Shown: piece after piece, positions 5,627-7,379 of the stretch | Numbering within the stretch: position 1 is the first letter of the stretch | How the letters are laid out: every line of letters begins with the position of its first letter | Notes under the pieces: model-generated | Seen by the model: the letters and a program-made list of their open reading frames with translations, nothing else | Told to the model about the DNA's origin: nothing | Databases searched by the model: none | Source of the DNA: Actinomycetes bacterium | GTDB lineage: Bacteria > Actinomycetota > Actinomycetes > Propionibacteriales > Propionibacteriaceae | DNA length: 7,379 nucleotides | Direction: 5' to 3' | NCBI GenBank assembly: GCA_023412435.1 | Contig: JAEYNS010000278.1 | Span: forward strand, 1 to 7,379 | Translations under genes and position numbers: made by a program

Positions 5627-6619
5627 TCAGTACTTGCGATCCGGCAGCGCGGCCTTGGCAGCCTCCGGCGAATCGAAGGTGGTGGAGGTGACCTCGATGT
5701 AGGCCGGCTGCTCCTCGCCGGCCAGGGCCTTCTTCACCGCGTCCATCAGCTGCTCGCCGAACAGCGGGTTGTACTCCGCGACGAAGGACAGCTTGCCGGC
5801 AGCCAGCGCCTCCATGGCGTTCTTGGTGCCATCGATGGTGGCGATCTGGACATCCTTGCCGACGACCTTGCCCGCCTCGGTGACGGCCTCGGAGGCACCC
5901 AGGCCCATCTCGTCGTTCTGGGCGAAGACGAACTTGATGTCGGGATCCGACTTCAGGAACGTCTCGGTGACCGACTTGCCCTCGTCCACCTTCCAGTTGG
6001 CGGTCTGCGCGCCGACCTTCACCCACTCGGGGTGGCTGCCCATGACCTCGTCGAAGCCCTGGTTCCGCTCGTCGACGACGCCCACGCCGGCGGGGCCTTC
6101 AAGGGTGATGTACTTGCCGCCCTCGGGGAACTTGGCGACCAACCACTCGGCGATCGCCTTCGCCACCGAGACGTTGTTCGGCGCGAGCCGGGTCTCGTAC
6201 AGCTCGGTGTCGTCCGGCGAGATGCCGCGATCGACGAGGATGACCGGGATCTCGGCCTCCTGGGCACGCTTCAGGGAGTCCTCCCAGCCCGTCGCCTCGG
6301 TAGCGGAGAGCAGGATGATGTCCACGCCCTCGTCGACGAACGCGGTGAAGGCGTCGATCTGCGACTTCTGGTCGAGGTTGGCGGCCGGGGCGTACTTCAG
6401 GTTGTAGCCCGCCTCCTTGGTGAACGTGTCCTGCACGTTCTGCTCGTTGGCGCTTCGCCACGCCCCTTCGGGACCGACCGCGACGAACCCGATGTTGATG
6501 GTTTCCCCAGGGCTCGCAGGGCCGCTCGCCGCGGGTGCGGAAGCACAAGCGCTCAAGCCCATCACTACAGCCGTAGCGCCCGCCACCAGGGGGGCCCAGC
6601 CACGACGGTTCCTACCCAT
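5627..6619 (-). CDS. ytfQ: Sugar-binding lipoprotein of ABC importer, YtfQ-like
   Basis: A 330-residue periplasmic-binding-protein-fold (Peripla_BP_4, RbsB-like) lipoprotein that captures the sugar outside the membrane. The signal peptide ends in lipobox LSAC with C25 as lipid anchor, then a short Ala/Ser/Pro linker. The mature part starts INIGFVAVGPEGAWRSANEQ (41-60), like E. coli YtfQ (VGFSQVGSESGWRAAE). Other matching stretches are EGVDIILLSATEATGWE (97-113), AEIPVILVDRGI (122-133), FVFAQNDEMGLGA (230-242) and IATIDGTKNAMEAL (259-272). W54/R55 and D130/R131 sit where sugar contacts are expected in this family. The ATG at 6619 has an AGGAGG ribosome site (6624-6629) four bases upstream; an in-frame start at 6649 gives a less typical signal peptide. 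It is first in its operon, with LacI-type operators upstream and a strong hairpin downstream. Galactofuranose is the leading guess by homology, fructose or pentoses the alternative. Confidence 0.9.
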   Translation of the reverse strand: MGRNRRGWAPLVAGATAVVMGLSACASAPAASGPASPGETINIGFVAVGPEGAWRSANEQNVQDTFTKEAGYNLKYAPAANLDQKSQIDAFTAFVDEGVDIILLSATEATGWEDSLKRAQEAEIPVILVDRGISPDDTELYETRLAPNNVSVAKAIAEWLVAKFPEGGKYITLEGPAGVGVVDERNQGFDEVMGSHPEWVKVGAQTANWKVDEGKSVTETFLKSDPDIKFVFAQNDEMGLGASEAVTEAGKVVGKDVQIATIDGTKNAMEALAAGKLSFVAEYNPLFGEQLMDAVKKALAGEEQPAYIEVTSTTFDSPEAAKAALPDRKY

Positions 6620-6686
6620 GTCTCCTCCTTGAGATATGGCGCCTCTCACTCCGGATCCACCCTGAGCCGCGGCACCCTATTCGGGA

Positions 6687-6700
6687 TGGTAGCGCTTTCA
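6687..6700. promoter_or_regulatory. LacI/CcpA-type operator upstream of the ytfQ-like operon, site 1
   Basis: TGGTAGCGCTTTCA, reverse complement TGAAAGCGCTACCA, fits every position of the CRE-type LacI-family consensus TGWAARCGYTWNCW, with the central AGCGCT fully symmetric. It lies 68 bp upstream of the ytfQ-like ATG. A possible -10 (TAGGGT on the minus strand, 6674-6679) lies just downstream, so a bound repressor would cover the promoter. A second site abuts it. The cognate LacI-type regulator is not in the window. Confidence 0.75.
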
Positions 6701-6714
6701 TGTGAGCGGTAACA
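6701..6714. promoter_or_regulatory. LacI-type operator upstream of the ytfQ-like operon, site 2 (abutting)
   Basis: TGTGAGCGGTAACA follows site 1 with no gap, so centres are 14 bp apart. It keeps the TGnnAnCGnTnnCA frame of LacI-family sites and resembles the E. coli lac operator core (TGTGAGCGGATAACA) less one base. It is weaker than site 1 against the CRE consensus (two mismatches). Two touching sites would put two dimers on nearly opposite helical faces, or give alternative registers for one dimer. Confidence 0.55.
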
Positions 6715-6752
6715 GGAGTCCCGGGATCTGATTCAGGATTGTTATCGGGCCG

Positions 6753-7379
6753 TTATCTGCGGGTCGGCGCGTCGTGCTCGGCCGCTGTCGCCGGCCCCGG
6801 ACGCAGGTCGAGCCGGCGCAGCAACTGGGCGTTCGCAGCGACCACGATCGTCGACAGCGACATCAGGATCGCCCCCACCTCCATCGGCAGCACGAACCCG
6901 AGCGGCGCCAGCACGCCCGCGGCGAGCGGTACGGCGGCGATGTTGTAGCCGGCAGCCCACCACAGGTTCTGCTGCATCTTGCGGTACCCCGCCCGGGACA
7001 GCTGGATGATCGACAGCACCGAGCGCGGGTCATCGGAGGCGAGGATCACCCCCGCCGACGCGATCGCCACGTCGGTGCCTGCGCCGATCGCCACGCCGAC
7101 GTCGGCCTGGGCCAGCGCGGGGGCGTCGTTGACGCCGTCGCCCACCATCGCGACCGTGCGGCCCTCGCCCTGCAGGGCGCTGACCTTGCCCGCCTTGTCC
7201 TCGGGACGGACCCCGGCGAACACCTTGTCGATGCCGAGGTCGGCGGCCACCGCCCGCGCCACCGGCTCGGCGTCGCCGGTGATCATGACGACCCGGACGC
7301 CGAGGGCGTGCAGCGCGTCCACCGCTTCGCGGGACTCCTGGCGCACCTCGTCGGCCAGGCCGAGCGCGCCGGCCAGCTC
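6753..7379 (-). CDS. P1B-type heavy-metal (likely copper) P-type ATPase, C-terminal fragment
   Basis: The last 208 residues of an inner-membrane metal-exporting ATPase; the start lies beyond the right edge. Visible cytoplasmic motifs are MITGD (32-36 of the fragment), RPEDK (58-62) and [12 protein letters not shown] (78-89), which belong to the hinge and Mg-binding part of the phosphorylation domain. The catalytic DKTG and the membrane CPx motif are outside. Two final membrane helices follow. The first has N138-x6-Y145-N146-x4-P151, matching the NX6YNX4P pattern of P1B-3 (CopB-like) pumps. The second has MSLST (173-177) then x5-N183. Copper, possibly Cu(II), is thus the likeliest cargo, but without the CPx/CPH motif this stays an inference. 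It ends 133 bp before the sugar operon and reads the same way, with no clear terminator between, so read-through into the operon is conceivable. Confidence 0.9.
   Translation of the reverse strand, partial: ELAGALGLADEVRQESREAVDALHALGVRVVMITGDAEPVARAVAADLGIDKVFAGVRPEDKAGKVSALQGEGRTVAMVGDGVNDAPALAQADVGVAIGAGTDVAIASAGVILASDDPRSVLSIIQLSRAGYRKMQQNLWWAAGYNIAAVPLAAGVLAPLGFVLPMEVGAILMSLSTIVVAANAQLLRRLDLRPGPATAAEHDAPTRR

Noticed and set aside
6596..6619. Twin-arginine export signal in the ytfQ-like protein (RR at residues 5-6)
   Set aside because: The residues after RR (GWAP) do not fit the Tat consensus, and a normal Sec lipoprotein signal with LSAC lipobox explains the region.
5528..6712. 394-codon plus-strand frame opposite the ytfQ-like gene
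   Set aside because: It is antisense to a well-supported lipoprotein gene and runs through the hairpin and the operator region. No homology is visible.
6719..6726. TCCCGGGA palindrome as a terminator of the P-type ATPase gene
   Set aside because: It has only 8 bp without a loop or T-run. Such palindromes are expected by chance in this base composition.
1..7379. CRISPR arrays, tRNA/rRNA genes, insertion sequences, att-type long repeats, riboswitches
   Set aside because: Reading both strands showed no regularly spaced repeats, no tRNA-like arms with conserved TTCRA loops, no transposase motifs and no known riboswitch core.

Overview
The window is a stretch of very GC-rich DNA. It shows actinobacterial traits: strong third-position GC bias, AGGAGG-type ribosome sites, GTG starts, lipobox signal peptides, and terminator-like hairpins without U-tracts. 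I cannot name a genus from the sequence. Seven protein genes are supported, two of them cut by the window ends. There are no tRNA, rRNA, CRISPR or insertion-sequence features.

Left part (1-564): the N-terminal 86 codons of a family-1 sugar-binding lipoprotein, transcribed leftwards. Behind it lies a 305-bp gene-free stretch holding an unusual run of palindromes (291-302 and 361-439) that look like regulator sites or RNA hairpins for that transporter.

Arsenic pair (565-1772): an ArsR-type repressor (leftward) and an ArsM arsenite S-adenosylmethionine methyltransferase (rightward) diverge from an 83-bp promoter region. That region carries two copies of a TATYGA-N6-TCGATR inverted repeat, a likely self-regulated detoxification switch. 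A bidirectional terminator-like hairpin (1789-1809) separates arsM from the next, convergent gene.

Sugar importer (1829-6619, all leftward): a complete four-gene ABC importer of the YtfQ-YtfR-YtfT-YjfF type (galactofuranose in E. coli; the related bifidobacterial FruEKFG takes fructose). The order is binding lipoprotein, fused double ATPase, permease, permease. The last three genes are joined by ATGA stop/start overlaps. A perfect 16-bp hairpin in the gap after the binding-protein gene probably sets its excess over the membrane parts. Two abutting LacI/CRE-like operators lie upstream of the operon.

Right part (6753-7379): the C-terminal 208 residues of a P1B heavy-metal ATPase with the intramembrane motifs of the P1B-3 (CopB-like copper) group.

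Overall this is an accessory mix of carbohydrate uptake and metal/metalloid resistance. All the protein families are known. The interest lies in the regulatory DNA and in the cysteine layout of the ArsR, and I did not find a convincing novel system.
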